Shown here piece after piece: positions 25,397 through 34,751 of a DNA stretch of 39,978 nucleotides. Position numbers and translations under genes: made by a program. The notes under the pieces are model-generated. The model saw only the letters and a program-made list of their open reading frames with translations, did not search any database and was not told the DNA's origin. Source of the DNA: Clostridium sp. DSM 17811 (GTDB lineage Bacteria > Bacillota > Clostridia > Clostridiales > Clostridiaceae); the NCBI RefSeq assembly GCF_018861905.1, contig NZ_JAHLDU010000030.1, forward strand, positions 1 through 39,978. The letters run 5' to 3'. Position 1 is the stretch's first letter. Each line of letters starts with the position of its first letter.

Positions 25397-25846
25397 TCAT
25401 TCTTTAATTCTATTTTTAAACAAAGACATTAAGATTAAAAAAGACTCTGAAATCTTTGCTAATTCACCCGAATTAAGAACTTCTACTTTTTTGAGCATTG
25501 ATTCATCCATATGATTAAAGGAGCTTTGCACCAAATCTATTCCTTTTAAAGATAATTCTATATGTGTTATTCTTTTATCAGCTTTGTCCTTTACTTTTAT
25601 TACATATCCCATTTTTGTAAGACTATGCAGGCATCTACTGGTATTAGGTATTGTGATAGATAATCGTTTGCTTAAGACAGAAGGTATGATATATTCATCA
25701 AGATAAATCTCATGCAGAGCGTTAAAAAGAAGCGGACTTAGCTCTGAATTATTACTTTCAGCTATTAGATCCAATACTTCTCTTTGTAGAACAATATAAA
25801 ATTGTGACATATTATGTATTAGATCCTGTTTTTCATCCTTATTCAT
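25397..25846 (-). CDS. MarR-family transcriptional regulator
   Basis: A 149-residue winged-helix protein. The recognition helix region is VLSKRLSITIPNTSRCLHSL. The wing DKADKRITHIELSLKG contains the conserved DxRxxxxxLT-type pattern. GGAGG lies just before the ATG. It is convergent with the PfoR-like gene and downstream of motB in the same direction, with a 92-bp gap. The target is unknown; control of a neighbouring gene is possible but not shown. Confidence 0.88.
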   Translation of the reverse strand: MNKDEKQDLIHNMSQFYIVLQREVLDLIAESNNSELSPLLFNALHEIYLDEYIIPSVLSKRLSITIPNTSRCLHSLTKMGYVIKVKDKADKRITHIELSLKGIDLVQSSFNHMDESMLKKVEVLNSGELAKISESFLILMSLFKNRIKE

Positions 25847-25938
25847 GGTACTTCCTCCATTTTAATATTTTAAATTTATACCTGAATCAAGTTTGCTGGA
25901 GCAATATTATTCCCCGTGTTGATATCTAGAAGGACAGC

Positions 25939-26667
25939 TTACTTTGTAGCTACAGGATATTTACGGGCAACGAAAATTTCTACTCTTCTGTTCTTAGCTC
26001 TGTTAGCCTCTGTAGAATTGTCATATTTAGGATTATACTCACCATATGCTTGAATAGAAATATTTTTGGGATTAAGTCCTCCTGAATTAACCATATATGT
26101 CATAACATTTATAGCTCGAATTGAACTTAAATCCCAATTTGAACGAAATTTCGAATTGTTTATAGGTTTATTATCTGTATATCCTGCAATTTTAATATCG
26201 TTATCCAAATTTTTAAGCATTGCTGAAATCTTTAAAAGCAAAGGAGTTACATTTTTTAATACTGATGCATCACCAGAAGCGAAAAGAGCAATAGCTTCTA
26301 TTGAAATATCCAGTCCATCTTTATTTACAGCAACTTTAATATGACCTGAATAACCATTGTTACTGATTTCTTTATCAAGTGTATTTTTCAATGAATTCAT
26401 AGTATTCTGCTCAAGAGAACTAGCTGATGAGGCAGATGAACTTGGGTCAATAGAAGCAATTGTGCCACTATCGCTTTGCAAAATTCCACTACCACCTGAA
26501 AAAATTATGTTGAATTGTGAACTTACTTTCTGAAGTTTTGCTTTATCAACTTGACTCATAGCAAACATTACAATGAAAAGTGCAACTAGAAGTGTGAGCA
26601 TATCAGAGTATGGAAGAAGCCATGACTCATCAACATGCTCTTCAGAGTGTTCCTTTTTCTTTCTCAT
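25939..26667 (-). CDS. motB: Flagellar motor stator protein MotB
   Basis: A 242-residue stator subunit. One N-terminal membrane helix (about 20-42) carries the proton-binding Asp D22 in LPYSDMLTLL. A linker rich in Ser/Ala (about 60-85) is followed by an OmpA-like peptidoglycan-binding domain (about 115-235: IAGYTDNKPI, NWDLSSIRAINVMTYMV, YGEYNPKYDN, NRRVEIFV). It overlaps the end of motA by 26 bp, so the two are translationally coupled. No other flagellar genes are in the window; a detached motAB pair is common in clostridia. Confidence 0.94.
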   Translation of the reverse strand: MRKKKEHSEEHVDESWLLPYSDMLTLLVALFIVMFAMSQVDKAKLQKVSSQFNIIFSGGSGILQSDSGTIASIDPSSSASSASSLEQNTMNSLKNTLDKEISNNGYSGHIKVAVNKDGLDISIEAIALFASGDASVLKNVTPLLLKISAMLKNLDNDIKIAGYTDNKPINNSKFRSNWDLSSIRAINVMTYMVNSGGLNPKNISIQAYGEYNPKYDNSTEANRAKNRRVEIFVARKYPVATK

Positions 26668-27457
26668 TACTATTCTCCTCTGCGCTAATTTGTTGGAATT
26701 TTAATCGGTCCTTAGGCTCTAACATACATACTAATTTATTTTCAATATTTTTTGGATTTTCTCCTAATTGGATACATAAAATACCCTCAAGCACTATATT
26801 CATAGTACTTACTTCTTCACTAGACTTTCTTTTTAATCTAGATGCAAAAGGATGGAATATTACATATCCAAAGAAAATACCATAAAGAGTAGCAACAAAG
26901 GCTGATGCGATACTCTCGCCAAGTTTTTGAGTATCAGCTAAATTACCAAGTGCACCAATTAGACCTATAACGGCACCTAAAACTCCTAATGTAGGAGAAG
27001 ATGCTCCTGCCGTTGTAAGAATTGAGGCTCCCAAACGGTGTCTTTCTTCAAGACCTTCAATTTCAATTTCTAAAATCTCCCTTACGGTTTCTGGGTCTAC
27101 ACCATCTACTACCATTTCCAAGCCTTTTTTCATGAATTTATCATTAATATCTTTAATACTTTCTTCAAGTGATAATAATCCGTTTTTTCTTGTTACTTGT
27201 GACATTTGAACAATTTTTTCTATTGTTTCAGCAGGGTTGTCTCTTTTTTTTTCTTTAAAAAGAACACCTAAAAGACTTGGGATTTTAAGAAACTCTTTCT
27301 TAGGAAAAGAATTCATTACGGCTGCAGTAGTACCAACAAGGATTATAATTGCTGCTTCTGGATTTATTAATACTGAAATGCTTGCACCCTTTAAAGTCAT
27401 TCCGGTAATAATTGCACCGAGACCTGTAATAATACCTATAATTAAAAAAATATCCAT
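26642..27457 (-). CDS. motA: Flagellar motor stator protein MotA
   Basis: A 271-residue membrane protein with four helices: about 1-20, 32-50, 150-172 and 180-200. The start at 27457 follows GGAGG; an upstream in-frame ATG at 27511 would add 18 non-conserved residues. The cytoplasmic loop carries the charged residues that touch the FliG rotor. The segment RHRLGASILTTAGASSPTLG, then VLGAVIGLIGALGNL, contains the conserved Pro near the third helix. With MotB it forms the ion channel that drives flagellar rotation. The 263-bp gap to the divergent PAP2 gene should hold its promoter, but I find no clear sigma-D motif. Confidence 0.94.
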   Translation of the reverse strand: MDIFLIIGIITGLGAIITGMTLKGASISVLINPEAAIIILVGTTAAVMNSFPKKEFLKIPSLLGVLFKEKKRDNPAETIEKIVQMSQVTRKNGLLSLEESIKDINDKFMKKGLEMVVDGVDPETVREILEIEIEGLEERHRLGASILTTAGASSPTLGVLGAVIGLIGALGNLADTQKLGESIASAFVATLYGIFFGYVIFHPFASRLKRKSSEEVSTMNIVLEGILCIQLGENPKNIENKLVCMLEPKDRLKFQQISAEENSNEKEKGTL

Positions 27458-27720
27458 TGTATACCTCCAAAAAAATGTTTTACAAATACTTAAACGGTGG
27501 TTCTTAACCATAAATTCACATATATTATCAAATATATTGCTTTAGACAAAATATAAAATAGTTTTTAATAATAACCACTATAGTAATATAATAACATAAT
27601 AGTTTTCATTTGATAAGTATATTTATACTAAATATAGAATGTTATAATTAACAAGTGAACGATATATAGCAAATTTACGGTAAAAATAGTATAATTTACT
27701 AAAGATGGGAGATTGAAAAC

Positions 27721-28263
27721 ATGAATTTGACTTTATTTAGACTAATAAACAATTTAGCAAGAAAAAACGCATTTTTAGATAGTGTTATGATTGTATCTTC
27801 AAAGTATGTTATCTATTTATATGCACTATTATTAGGAGTATATTTAATAATAGGTTATGTGGGTGAAAATAAAAAAGCAAAGGAGATAGTGACTCCAATT
27901 ATAGTATTGATTACAATAAACTTTATATTATCATTTATAATCGGGATTATGTGGCATGAACAAAGACCATTTAGTGAGTATACAGTAAACCTATTATATA
28001 CGCATAAAAACAATGCTTCATTTCCAAGTACTCACGCAATAGGGGTAATGACTATAGCATTAGGAGTTAATAATAAAACAAAAAAACTAGGGAAACTTTT
28101 AATTATCCTAGCAATTATTGTTGGTATATCAAGAGTTTATGTAGGCCAACATTATCCGTTCGATGTTTTAGGAGGATTTTTGTTAGCTATTATTAGTAAT
28201 TATATATATAGAAAAGGCTTTAGTAAAACAAGTATTTGTAAAAAAATGCGTAGGATTTATTAA
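27721..28263 (+). CDS. PAP2-family phosphatase (undecaprenyl-diphosphatase-like)
   Basis: A 180-residue membrane protein with 5-6 helices. The three phosphatase motifs are present: HEQRPFSEY (the first, with RP), SFPSTHA (second, with catalytic His), and ISRVYVGQHYPFDVLGG (third, with nucleophilic His). It resembles BcrC-type undecaprenyl pyrophosphate phosphatases that recycle the cell-wall lipid carrier and give bacitracin tolerance. It could also act on phosphatidic acid or other lipid phosphates. GGGAGA precedes the ATG. It is divergent from motA and convergent with an ABC-2 transporter operon. Confidence 0.87.
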   Translation: MNLTLFRLINNLARKNAFLDSVMIVSSKYVIYLYALLLGVYLIIGYVGENKKAKEIVTPIIVLITINFILSFIIGIMWHEQRPFSEYTVNLLYTHKNNASFPSTHAIGVMTIALGVNNKTKKLGKLLIILAIIVGISRVYVGQHYPFDVLGGFLLAIISNYIYRKGFSKTSICKKMRRIY

Positions 28264-28376
28264 GCAGTTCTTTAACCTCCTGCTTCATTGTATAAATTAG
28301 TTCAGAATACCTTGATTGAGATGAATTAGTATTTACAATATCAAAAATAGAAAATACTCAGGATGAGAATGAAAAG

Positions 28377-28415
28377 TTAAACTATGAACATGGGATTTCT
28401 ATGTTTATAGTTTAA
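28377..28415. terminator. Bidirectional hairpin between PAP2 and ABC permease genes
   Basis: A 17-position stem pairs 28377-28393 with 28399-28415, all paired counting two G-U, with a GATTT loop. It lies between convergent genes. No long T-run follows on either side. Confidence 0.5.
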
Positions 28416-28476
28416 TTGAAAAGTATAATAATATCACCAATGTAGTATGAAGTAATTCCTAATGAATCTGAAGCTA

Positions 28477-29208
28477 CTACTGTACTATATCTTTTTTGTT
28501 TATAACAAATGAACTTATAAAAGAAAATGCTATTATATATATAACAGCAACTATTGCGAATAAAAATATACTGTGTGGGCCACTCTTATTAATGTAGGAC
28601 GCAGCATACATCCCTCCACCTGGCATAAAGTAAATTACATTTTCTTGTACGGATATAAGCGTACTTAATATAACAATAATTCCAATTCCTAAACCAATCA
28701 TAGCACCACTATTATTAATAAGCAACGCAAGTAAAATCATCATTGCACAAAAGGATAGTAAGGGAAGTATTAAAACACCATAATATTTAATATTGTAAAC
28801 AAGATTTTTTATAATCTCTTCTTTTCCACCCAGTCCAAATATAGTAGTCCCTACAATATAGCTAAAAATAAAACTAATAGCCATAAATATCAATGCATAT
28901 AAAGCTATAAATAAAAGCTTTCCAATTATAAAATCACGTTTCTTTATAGTTGTCATCAAAGAAAATTTCATAGTTCCAAGGCTGTAGTCATCTGTTAAAA
29001 CTTCTACTATAACCAGCACCATAAATATTGGTACTATAGGTTTCATCACCATACCATCTAAGGTTGCTAGCAAAAAGTTATTTGCATTAATTCTAGGATT
29101 TTTTACTGTGCCCATGAGGATTATACTGAAGATTAATATAGCACACAGTAAATAAAACTTTTTACTACTAACCATTTTTATTATCTCATTTTTAAAAATC
29201 TTAAGCAT
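28477..29208 (-). CDS. ABC-2 type permease
   Basis: A 243-residue protein with six predicted helices (first at about 17-35, last at about 213-235). It resembles the permeases of lantibiotic/bacitracin immunity-type transporters and the ABC-2 family. The block VLTDDYSLGTMKFSLMTTIKKRDF between helices 2 and 3 is the usual coupling region. Its start overlaps the ATPase stop by 8 bp. Together with the ATPase it forms a transporter that probably protects against, or exports, a peptide or drug. Confidence 0.82.
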   Translation of the reverse strand: MLKIFKNEIIKMVSSKKFYLLCAILIFSIILMGTVKNPRINANNFLLATLDGMVMKPIVPIFMVLVIVEVLTDDYSLGTMKFSLMTTIKKRDFIIGKLLFIALYALIFMAISFIFSYIVGTTIFGLGGKEEIIKNLVYNIKYYGVLILPLLSFCAMMILLALLINNSGAMIGLGIGIIVILSTLISVQENVIYFMPGGGMYAASYINKSGPHSIFLFAIVAVIYIIAFSFISSFVINKKDIVQ

Positions 29209-30124
29209 ATTTTTTATCTCCTTCCATTAGATCTAAAAAGTAATCCTCCAAAGAGTTTTCCTTGCAGTATATATTTTCAATATTTATTTCATTTGAAACT
29301 AGTAGCTTATTTATCTTCTGGAAATTACCCTTTTTAAGCCTAATTCTTATACCACTCTCAAATTTTTCGATTTTCATTGAAATGTCCATGGCTGTGAGAA
29401 GCCTTGCAGTCTTTTCCTCTTCCCTAGTATGAATCTCTATTATTTCCTCGTCAGTATTTAATAATTCCTCCACATAACCTTGAACCTTTAGACAACCGTT
29501 TTCTATAATTCCTATTCTGTTACATACGGCTTGAATTTCACTCAATATATGAGATGATATCAGAAAGGTTACTCCATACTTTTCGGATAAATCGTGTATT
29601 AATTTTCTTATGTCTTTTATGCCCTGGGGATCTAATCCATTGGTAGGTTCATCTAGTATAACTATATTGGGATTGTTTAAAAAAGCTCTTGCAATTCCAA
29701 GTCTCTGTTTCATACCTAATGAATATTTTGAAACCTTTTTATTTGCGGCATCAGTCATATTCACCATTTCAAGTACTTCCTTCACCCTCTCCTTTGGAAG
29801 TTCATAAAGATTAGCCATAAGAAGAAGATTTTTGTAACCTGATAATCCACCATAAAAACTTGGTGATTCTACCATGGCACCTATCCTTTCAATAGCCTTT
29901 TCTCTTTGACTATGAACGTCATACCCGTTTATAATGACCTTTCCTGATGTAGGCTTTATGAGACCCATGATACTCTTTATAGTTGTACTTTTCCCCGCCC
30001 CATTTGGTCCAAGAAATCCATAAACATCTCCCTCATATACTGTAATGCTTAGATTATTCACCACTTTTTTACCCTTATATTCTTTAGTTAAACCCTCTGT
30101 TTCTAATAAATGTTTTTGCGTCAT
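29201..30124 (-). CDS. ABC transporter ATP-binding protein (BcrA-like)
   Basis: A 307-residue ATPase. Walker A GPNGAGKST (about 37-45), the Q-loop-region MVESPSFYGGLSGYKNL typical of the bacitracin/lantibiotic-resistance subfamily, signature YSLGMKQRLGIA, Walker B IVILDEPTNGLDPQG, and H-loop ISSHIL. The extra C-terminal part (about 215-307) is also typical of this group. It is paired with the overlapping permease, and lies downstream of a LytTR/GHKL two-component system in the same orientation with a terminator between, so it is a likely target of that system. Confidence 0.9.
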   Translation of the reverse strand: MTQKHLLETEGLTKEYKGKKVVNNLSITVYEGDVYGFLGPNGAGKSTTIKSIMGLIKPTSGKVIINGYDVHSQREKAIERIGAMVESPSFYGGLSGYKNLLLMANLYELPKERVKEVLEMVNMTDAANKKVSKYSLGMKQRLGIARAFLNNPNIVILDEPTNGLDPQGIKDIRKLIHDLSEKYGVTFLISSHILSEIQAVCNRIGIIENGCLKVQGYVEELLNTDEEIIEIHTREEEKTARLLTAMDISMKIEKFESGIRIRLKKGNFQKINKLLVSNEINIENIYCKENSLEDYFLDLMEGDKKYA

Positions 30125-30290
30125 ATATAATCAGCTCCATTTCTACTTGATGATTATATATTACCAATCTTTTAGTACTATATTGATTAGCTATTCCTAA
30201 GTGACATTTAATCCTTCATAAAAAAGCTTATTTTTACGATAAGGCTTAAAAAATTAACGTTTATGAAAATTGAATAAATTCTCCTGCGCA

Positions 30291-30318
30291 AAAAAAACAT
30301 CCACATAGGATGCTTTTT
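30291..30318 (-). terminator. Terminator after the histidine kinase gene
   Basis: On the minus strand AGCATCC pairs with GGATGTT (one wobble) across TATGT, followed by a run of T (A at 30291-30297 on the plus strand). It separates the kinase gene from the ABC transporter genes, which therefore probably have their own promoter. Confidence 0.75.
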
Positions 30319-31657
30319 AAATATATTTTATCCACAATTCTTGAACAAACATCTTACCTTCTATGCTTGTATTTAAGAATGCATTATGATATTTTTTATC
30401 TAAAATCTGTTTTACGCTATATAAACCCAATCCTCGTCTTTTCCCATTTGTGGAATAGCCTTCTTCATATATCTTATAAATCTTAGGTTTCTGCCCAAAA
30501 AAATTATTTTCAATAACTATGGTCACATAATTATCTTTGTTTACTAAGCAAACATAAAGCTTAGGATATTCACTTTTTTGTGCAGCTTCAATAGCATTAT
30601 CTAGCAATATTCCTATGATTCTGCATAAATCCATTATATTCATAGCTATATTATTTATATCTTCAATTATTTCCACTTTTATATCAATGTTAAGTCCTGC
30701 TGCCTTTATTAGCTTTGTAGATAGTATGGCTTTAAGGCCGTCTACCTTGATATATTTTAATTTATCAATATTGCTATTACTCCAATTTATGTCCTTGTCC
30801 ATGTCAATAATATTATCATAAAAAAACTCCCTTAATCCTTCTATATCAGCCTTATCTATGTATTCTTTAAGGGGGGTCAGCATATTCATATAATCGTGCT
30901 TAAATCTTCTGGTTTCTCCGTACATTTCCTCTATCATATTAGAATATTCCATTATTTCTTTTTTTTCCTCAATCTCTCTTTTAAGATTAACACTATATTC
31001 TAAGCTCTTGTCATAGTTATACACAATTATGGTTATAAGAATAATAACTACTAAAGGCAATGCTGCTGGTATAAAGTTACCTACAATAAAATCTACTTTC
31101 CCCTTATCTATTATGTGATAGCTCAAAATATACCACAGTCCAAATATCATCAAAGTTAAGGGTAGGCTAATAATTAATATAATTCTAAATCTTAATTTAT
31201 CCGCTGTATGCTCCTTATAGCCTTTTTTCCTTTTTACAGTGCTCTTTATTATTAAACAGCTTAAAATAACCACTGGTAACAATATAATAAATTCTAAAAA
31301 GCTGTATCTTGGTGGTGGTATATTATATAAGCTTTTACCTGAAAAAGTATATACGAAAATGTATAGCGTATGAAATAAATAAACCACATAAATTGTTAGC
31401 AATGCTTTTATATTACTTCTATTATTTTTTAGCTGAAAGATAGTAATTATACAAAATGCAGGAAGAATGATTGAATAAGAACCAGTACTAATGAATATTC
31501 CTATTATAAAAGAGATAAAAAAATATTTTTTTATCTCTTCTTTCCTTATTAATTCCTTATTTAAAATATATATAGAAATGCAACATAAAATGCTAATAAG
31601 TATGGAAGGTATAATCAGAGAACTTAAAATTACCATTATAAAAGTTTCAAAGCTCAT
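30317..31657 (-). CDS. Sensor histidine kinase, GHKL (AgrC-like)
   Basis: A 446-residue membrane kinase. The N-terminal half has six or more predicted helices (about 1-215). A dimerisation helix carries the phospho-accepting H254 in RRFKHDYMNML. The ATPase domain follows, with the N-box DNAIEAA and the G-box RRGLGLYSV. This is the architecture of AgrC/ComD-type kinases that sense peptides. Its start overlaps the regulator stop by 4 bp (ATGA). A partner peptide gene was not found next to it. Confidence 0.88.
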   Translation of the reverse strand: MSFETFIMVILSSLIIPSILISILCCISIYILNKELIRKEEIKKYFFISFIIGIFISTGSYSIILPAFCIITIFQLKNNRSNIKALLTIYVVYLFHTLYIFVYTFSGKSLYNIPPPRYSFLEFIILLPVVILSCLIIKSTVKRKKGYKEHTADKLRFRIILIISLPLTLMIFGLWYILSYHIIDKGKVDFIVGNFIPAALPLVVIILITIIVYNYDKSLEYSVNLKREIEEKKEIMEYSNMIEEMYGETRRFKHDYMNMLTPLKEYIDKADIEGLREFFYDNIIDMDKDINWSNSNIDKLKYIKVDGLKAILSTKLIKAAGLNIDIKVEIIEDINNIAMNIMDLCRIIGILLDNAIEAAQKSEYPKLYVCLVNKDNYVTIVIENNFFGQKPKIYKIYEEGYSTNGKRRGLGLYSVKQILDKKYHNAFLNTSIEGKMFVQELWIKYI

Positions 31658-32373
31658 GCTAAAAGCCCCTTCATGTATCTAAAGGAAACATAACATTCTT
31701 CTCCATTTTCCATTATTATTTTATTATTTTTCTTGTCCACTTCTTTTATTTTATCCTTATTAACAATATAAGACTTATGACACCTGTAAAAGTTTGGAGT
31801 AAGCTTTTCATTAATATCTTTTAGATTACCATAAAAGGCAAATTGCCTATATTCCTCATGAACACATATCTTATGAGCTACTACTGTAGTTTCAATAAAT
31901 AAAATGTCAAAAAGCTTTATATTTATTATTCTTGATTCATCTTTTATGGATATGTATCCATTTTTATTTTCTGATTTATAATAAGTGTTATAAGCCTTTA
32001 AAATGCAACTGTTAACCCTATGCTTAAAATCTTCATCATCCTTTATTACATAATCCATAGCCTCCACCTTATATTTGAATGCCAAATAGCTCATCTCTAA
32101 ATGAGTTGTGACAAATATGATAAAGCCTAGTGAATCCATTTCCCGTATCGTCTCGCCTAGCCTTATGCCATTTATATTGTTTTTCAAATCTACATCTAAA
32201 AAATATATACTCGTGTTTTGATTTTTTTGCACATAGCTTATCACTTCTTCAGGACTCGCTGTGCAAACTGCTACTTCCAAGCTTAACTCTTCTCTTAAAA
32301 TAGTATTTTCTATAAGAGTGTTTAGCTTGTCCCTATGGACCGCATTATCTTCACAAATTATTACCTTAAGCAT
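31654..32373 (-). CDS. LytTR-family response regulator
   Basis: A 239-residue regulator. The receiver domain (1-120) has acidic pocket residues E8 and D9 and the phosphorylation site D60 in IYFLDVDL. The C-terminal LytTR DNA-binding domain (about 135-235) includes ISIKDESRIINIKLFDILFIE and NFYRCHKSYIVNKDKI. The ATG at 32373 is chosen because AGGAG lies 8 nt upstream; 32394 would add seven residues without a site. It forms an operon with the kinase by a 4-bp overlap and probably controls the ABC-2 transporter downstream. Confidence 0.9.
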   Translation of the reverse strand: MLKVIICEDNAVHRDKLNTLIENTILREELSLEVAVCTASPEEVISYVQKNQNTSIYFLDVDLKNNINGIRLGETIREMDSLGFIIFVTTHLEMSYLAFKYKVEAMDYVIKDDEDFKHRVNSCILKAYNTYYKSENKNGYISIKDESRIINIKLFDILFIETTVVAHKICVHEEYRQFAFYGNLKDINEKLTPNFYRCHKSYIVNKDKIKEVDKKNNKIIMENGEECYVSFRYMKGLLA

Positions 32374-32567
32374 AACATTTCTCCTTAAGATCATTGATAT
32401 ATTTCATACATCACGCCTTTTACCTTTATTATATCATTAGCAAATATAAACTTCCAGTTTATGTTATGACCTCAATGGATCTAACAATACGACTTTCAGA
32501 AGGAAAACTGATTATAACAAGAGATAAATAATAACTCCTATACTAGTATTTACTGAGACAATATTGA

Positions 32568-32598
32568 TAAAGGGAGCCCATAAAATGGACACCCTTTA
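32568..32598. terminator. Hairpin between rpiB-like gene and response regulator
   Basis: TAAAGGG (32568-32574) pairs with CCCTTTA (32592-32598), with an inner CCAT/ATGG pairing. It lies after the rpiB-like gene (minus strand). There is no clear T-run, so the terminator call is weak. Confidence 0.4.
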
Positions 32599-32623
32599 CT
32601 TATATAGAGATATTTTAATTATG

Positions 32624-33094
32624 TTATATTTCGGAGAGCTTTTTCAAATGCTTTTCAGAAATTTCGTTTATTTTGTCCACTCGTAATTTATATTTTTTAG
32701 TGTCAACAAGAAAATCTGTAGTTAACCATGTATTTACGATTTCAAGTGCTATCCCTGAACCAATTATTTTTGCCCCAATACAAAGGACATTTGTATTAGA
32801 ATGTAAACGTGCTAATTTTGCACAAAATGGATCTTGACAAACAGCAGCATATAAACCATAAATTTTGTTAGCAATTAAAGCACTTCCGTACCCAACTCCG
32901 TCAATAAAAATTCCTCTATCAGCTTTCCCATTAGCAACAGCTAAGGATGCAGGATAGACAAAATCTGATAAATCACTTGCTTCTTCATTATATGTTCCAT
33001 AATCTTGAACCTCATATCCTTTTGTTTCTAAAAATATTTTTATCTCTTGTTTTAAAGCAAATCCAGAATGATCACTTGCAATAGCAATTTTCAT
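32624..33094 (-). CDS. RpiB/LacA/LacB-family sugar-phosphate isomerase, catalytic Cys replaced
   Basis: A 156-residue protein of RpiB size. The start at 33094 follows GGAGG; the ATG at 33112 is rejected. Family blocks: MKIAIASDHSGF with the ring-opening-type His, YPASLAVANGKADRGI, IANKIYGLYAA, and LHSNTNVLCIGAKIIG with the second His. In ribose-5-phosphate isomerase B the motif is CGTGxG with the catalytic Cys; here it is DGVGYG, with Asp (D65, codon 32900-32902) in place of Cys. It may act on another sugar phosphate (tetrulose or hexose phosphate) or have lost isomerase activity. It is transcribed alone and divergent from the SstT-like gene. Confidence 0.85.
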   Translation of the reverse strand: MKIAIASDHSGFALKQEIKIFLETKGYEVQDYGTYNEEASDLSDFVYPASLAVANGKADRGIFIDGVGYGSALIANKIYGLYAAVCQDPFCAKLARLHSNTNVLCIGAKIIGSGIALEIVNTWLTTDFLVDTKKYKLRVDKINEISEKHLKKLSEI

Positions 33095-33261
33095 ATTCAA
33101 TATAACCTCCATTTTGTTTCTAGTTTAATTAATATTAACATTTGTGAACTTCAAAAGTAAAGTAATGATTTAGAGTTTAAAATTTATAGCATTATATGTG
33201 GTTACTTAACAACGTCTTTATACACAATTTTACGAATAGTGCGATAAAAGCTAACTTTGTG

Positions 33262-33290
33262 TTGAATTAATATATTATAAATGTTAAAAT
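33262..33290 (+). promoter_or_regulatory. Predicted promoter of the SstT-like gene
   Basis: TTGAAT (33262-33267), a 17-bp spacer and TAAAAT (33285-33290). The expected start of transcription is about 58 nt before the TTG start codon. Confidence 0.55.
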
Positions 33291-33354
33291 GAAGTATTAT
33301 ATACACCAAACTTGCACTATTTCGTTATTATTAATTATTGGAGGGGAATTTATT

Positions 33355-34587
33355 TTGAAAAATTTAATTAAACAGTGGAATCAAGTAAGCCTAGTATTAC
33401 GAATAATTATAGGGCTACTTGTTGGTATTTTCTTGGCTTTCACGATTCCGGAGCAAGCAAAATTCGTCATTATTTTTGGTTCTTTATTTGTTGGTGCATT
33501 GAAATCAATTGCACCTATATTGGTTTTTTTCTTGATCATGTCTGCCATATCCAAACATAAGAGTGGCCATCAAACTAATATGAAATCTATTATCGTTCTT
33601 TATCTTTTAGGAACATTTTTGGCTGGACTTACAGCGGTTGTTGTAAGCTTTATGTTCCCAGTAACACTTACACTTGTAATGGCTAAAGGCGGTTTGACAC
33701 CACCTGGAGGTGTCGTAGAGGTTCTTAAAGCATTACTAATGAACGTTGTTGATAACCCAGTAAAGGCACTTTTTAATGCCAACTACATTGGTATATTGTC
33801 TTGGGCGTTAGTTCTTGGCGCTGCTTTAAAAAATGCACCGGATACTACAAAAACGATGATTACTAATTTTTCAGATGCAGTAACCCAAATAGTTAAATGG
33901 GTTATAGATTTTGCACCACTTGGAATCATGGGCCTTGTATTTGAGGCGATTTCTACAACTGGAATGAAGGTTTTAGCTAGCTATGGACATTTACTTGCAG
34001 TTCTGATTGGGTGTATGCTTTTTGTGGCTCTTGTTGTCAATCCAATTATTGTTTATATTTATATTCGAAAGAACCCATTCCCACTTGTGCTTATGTGTTT
34101 AAGGGAAAGTGGTATTACGGCATTCTTTACACGTAGCTCAGCTGCAAATATTCCTGTAAATATGAGTTTATGTGAAAAACTAGGTTTAGATAAGGATACG
34201 TATTCTGTATCTATTCCATTAGGCTCTACCATTAATATGGCTGGTGCAGCAGTTACAATTTCTGTTTTAACACTTGCAGCAGTTACCACACTTGGAATTA
34301 AAGTAGATCTGCCTACAGCACTTATCCTTAGTGTATTGTCAGCAGTATGTGCTTGCGGTGCTTCAGGAGTGGCTGGTGGTTCGCTATTACTGATTCCTCT
34401 AGCATGTAGCTTGTTTGGTATCCCAAATGATATGGCTATGAAGGTAGTTGGTGTAGGTTTTATCGTAGGTGTTTTACAAGACTCTTGCGAAACGGCACTT
34501 AATTCATCTACGGATGTACTTTTCACAGCAGCAGCTGAATTTGCGAAGATGCGTAAAGAAGGAAAAGAGATCATTATTAATAAATAA
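33355..34587 (+). CDS. sstT: Serine/threonine:sodium symporter (SstT-like)
   Basis: A 410-residue membrane protein of the dicarboxylate/amino acid:cation symporter family. The start is TTG at 33355, set by GGAGGGG 8 nt upstream; a more upstream ATG (33289) would add an unrelated hydrophobic stretch. Typical SstT blocks: [21 protein letters not shown], in two adjoining parts, [17 protein letters not shown], the serine-rich [13 protein letters not shown] loop, [15 protein letters not shown], and [17 protein letters not shown]. It takes up serine and threonine with Na+. A strong terminator follows. Confidence 0.92.
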   Translation: MKNLIKQWNQVSLVLRIIIGLLVGIFLAFTIPEQAKFVIIFGSLFVGALKSIAPILVFFLIMSAISKHKSGHQTNMKSIIVLYLLGTFLAGLTAVVVSFMFPVTLTLVMAKGGLTPPGGVVEVLKALLMNVVDNPVKALFNANYIGILSWALVLGAALKNAPDTTKTMITNFSDAVTQIVKWVIDFAPLGIMGLVFEAISTTGMKVLASYGHLLAVLIGCMLFVALVVNPIIVYIYIRKNPFPLVLMCLRESGITAFFTRSSAANIPVNMSLCEKLGLDKDTYSVSIPLGSTINMAGAAVTISVLTLAAVTTLGIKVDLPTALILSVLSAVCACGASGVAGGSLLLIPLACSLFGIPNDMAMKVVGVGFIVGVLQDSCETALNSSTDVLFTAAAEFAKMRKEGKEIIINK

Positions 34588-34684
34588 AAACACTATATGA
34601 AGTCTCAGTTATTGTAAGGTAGGCTTTTAACTAATTAAACCTTAGAATATAATTTGGAAAGTATAAAATAATATAGTGCAAAAA

Positions 34685-34730
34685 AACAGTTAGATAAATT
34701 TTAAATTATCTAACTGTTCTTTTTGTTTTT
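34685..34730 (+). terminator. Terminator after the SstT-like gene
   Basis: A perfect 13-bp stem, 34685-34697 with 34706-34718, followed by CTTTTTGTTTTT. A-runs lie upstream, so it may also serve the convergent nitroreductase gene. Confidence 0.88.
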
Positions 34731-34751
34731 ATACTATTATTCTGAGAATTA

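Noticed and set aside
25242-25514. 90-codon forward frame after the PfoR-like gene
   Set aside because: It runs into the reverse strand of the MarR gene and has no RBS; the MarR frame has clear family motifs.
27458-27720. Sigma-D promoter for motAB
   Set aside because: TAAA and GCCGATAT-like elements with proper spacing were not found on the minus strand.
32464-32529. 21-codon frame beginning MTSMDLTIRL between the response regulator and rpiB-like genes
   Set aside because: No ribosome binding site and no partner context; too short to separate from chance, though it could be a gene remnant.
34059-34574. 171-codon reverse frame opposite the SstT-like gene
   Set aside because: Shadow of a well-recognised transporter gene.
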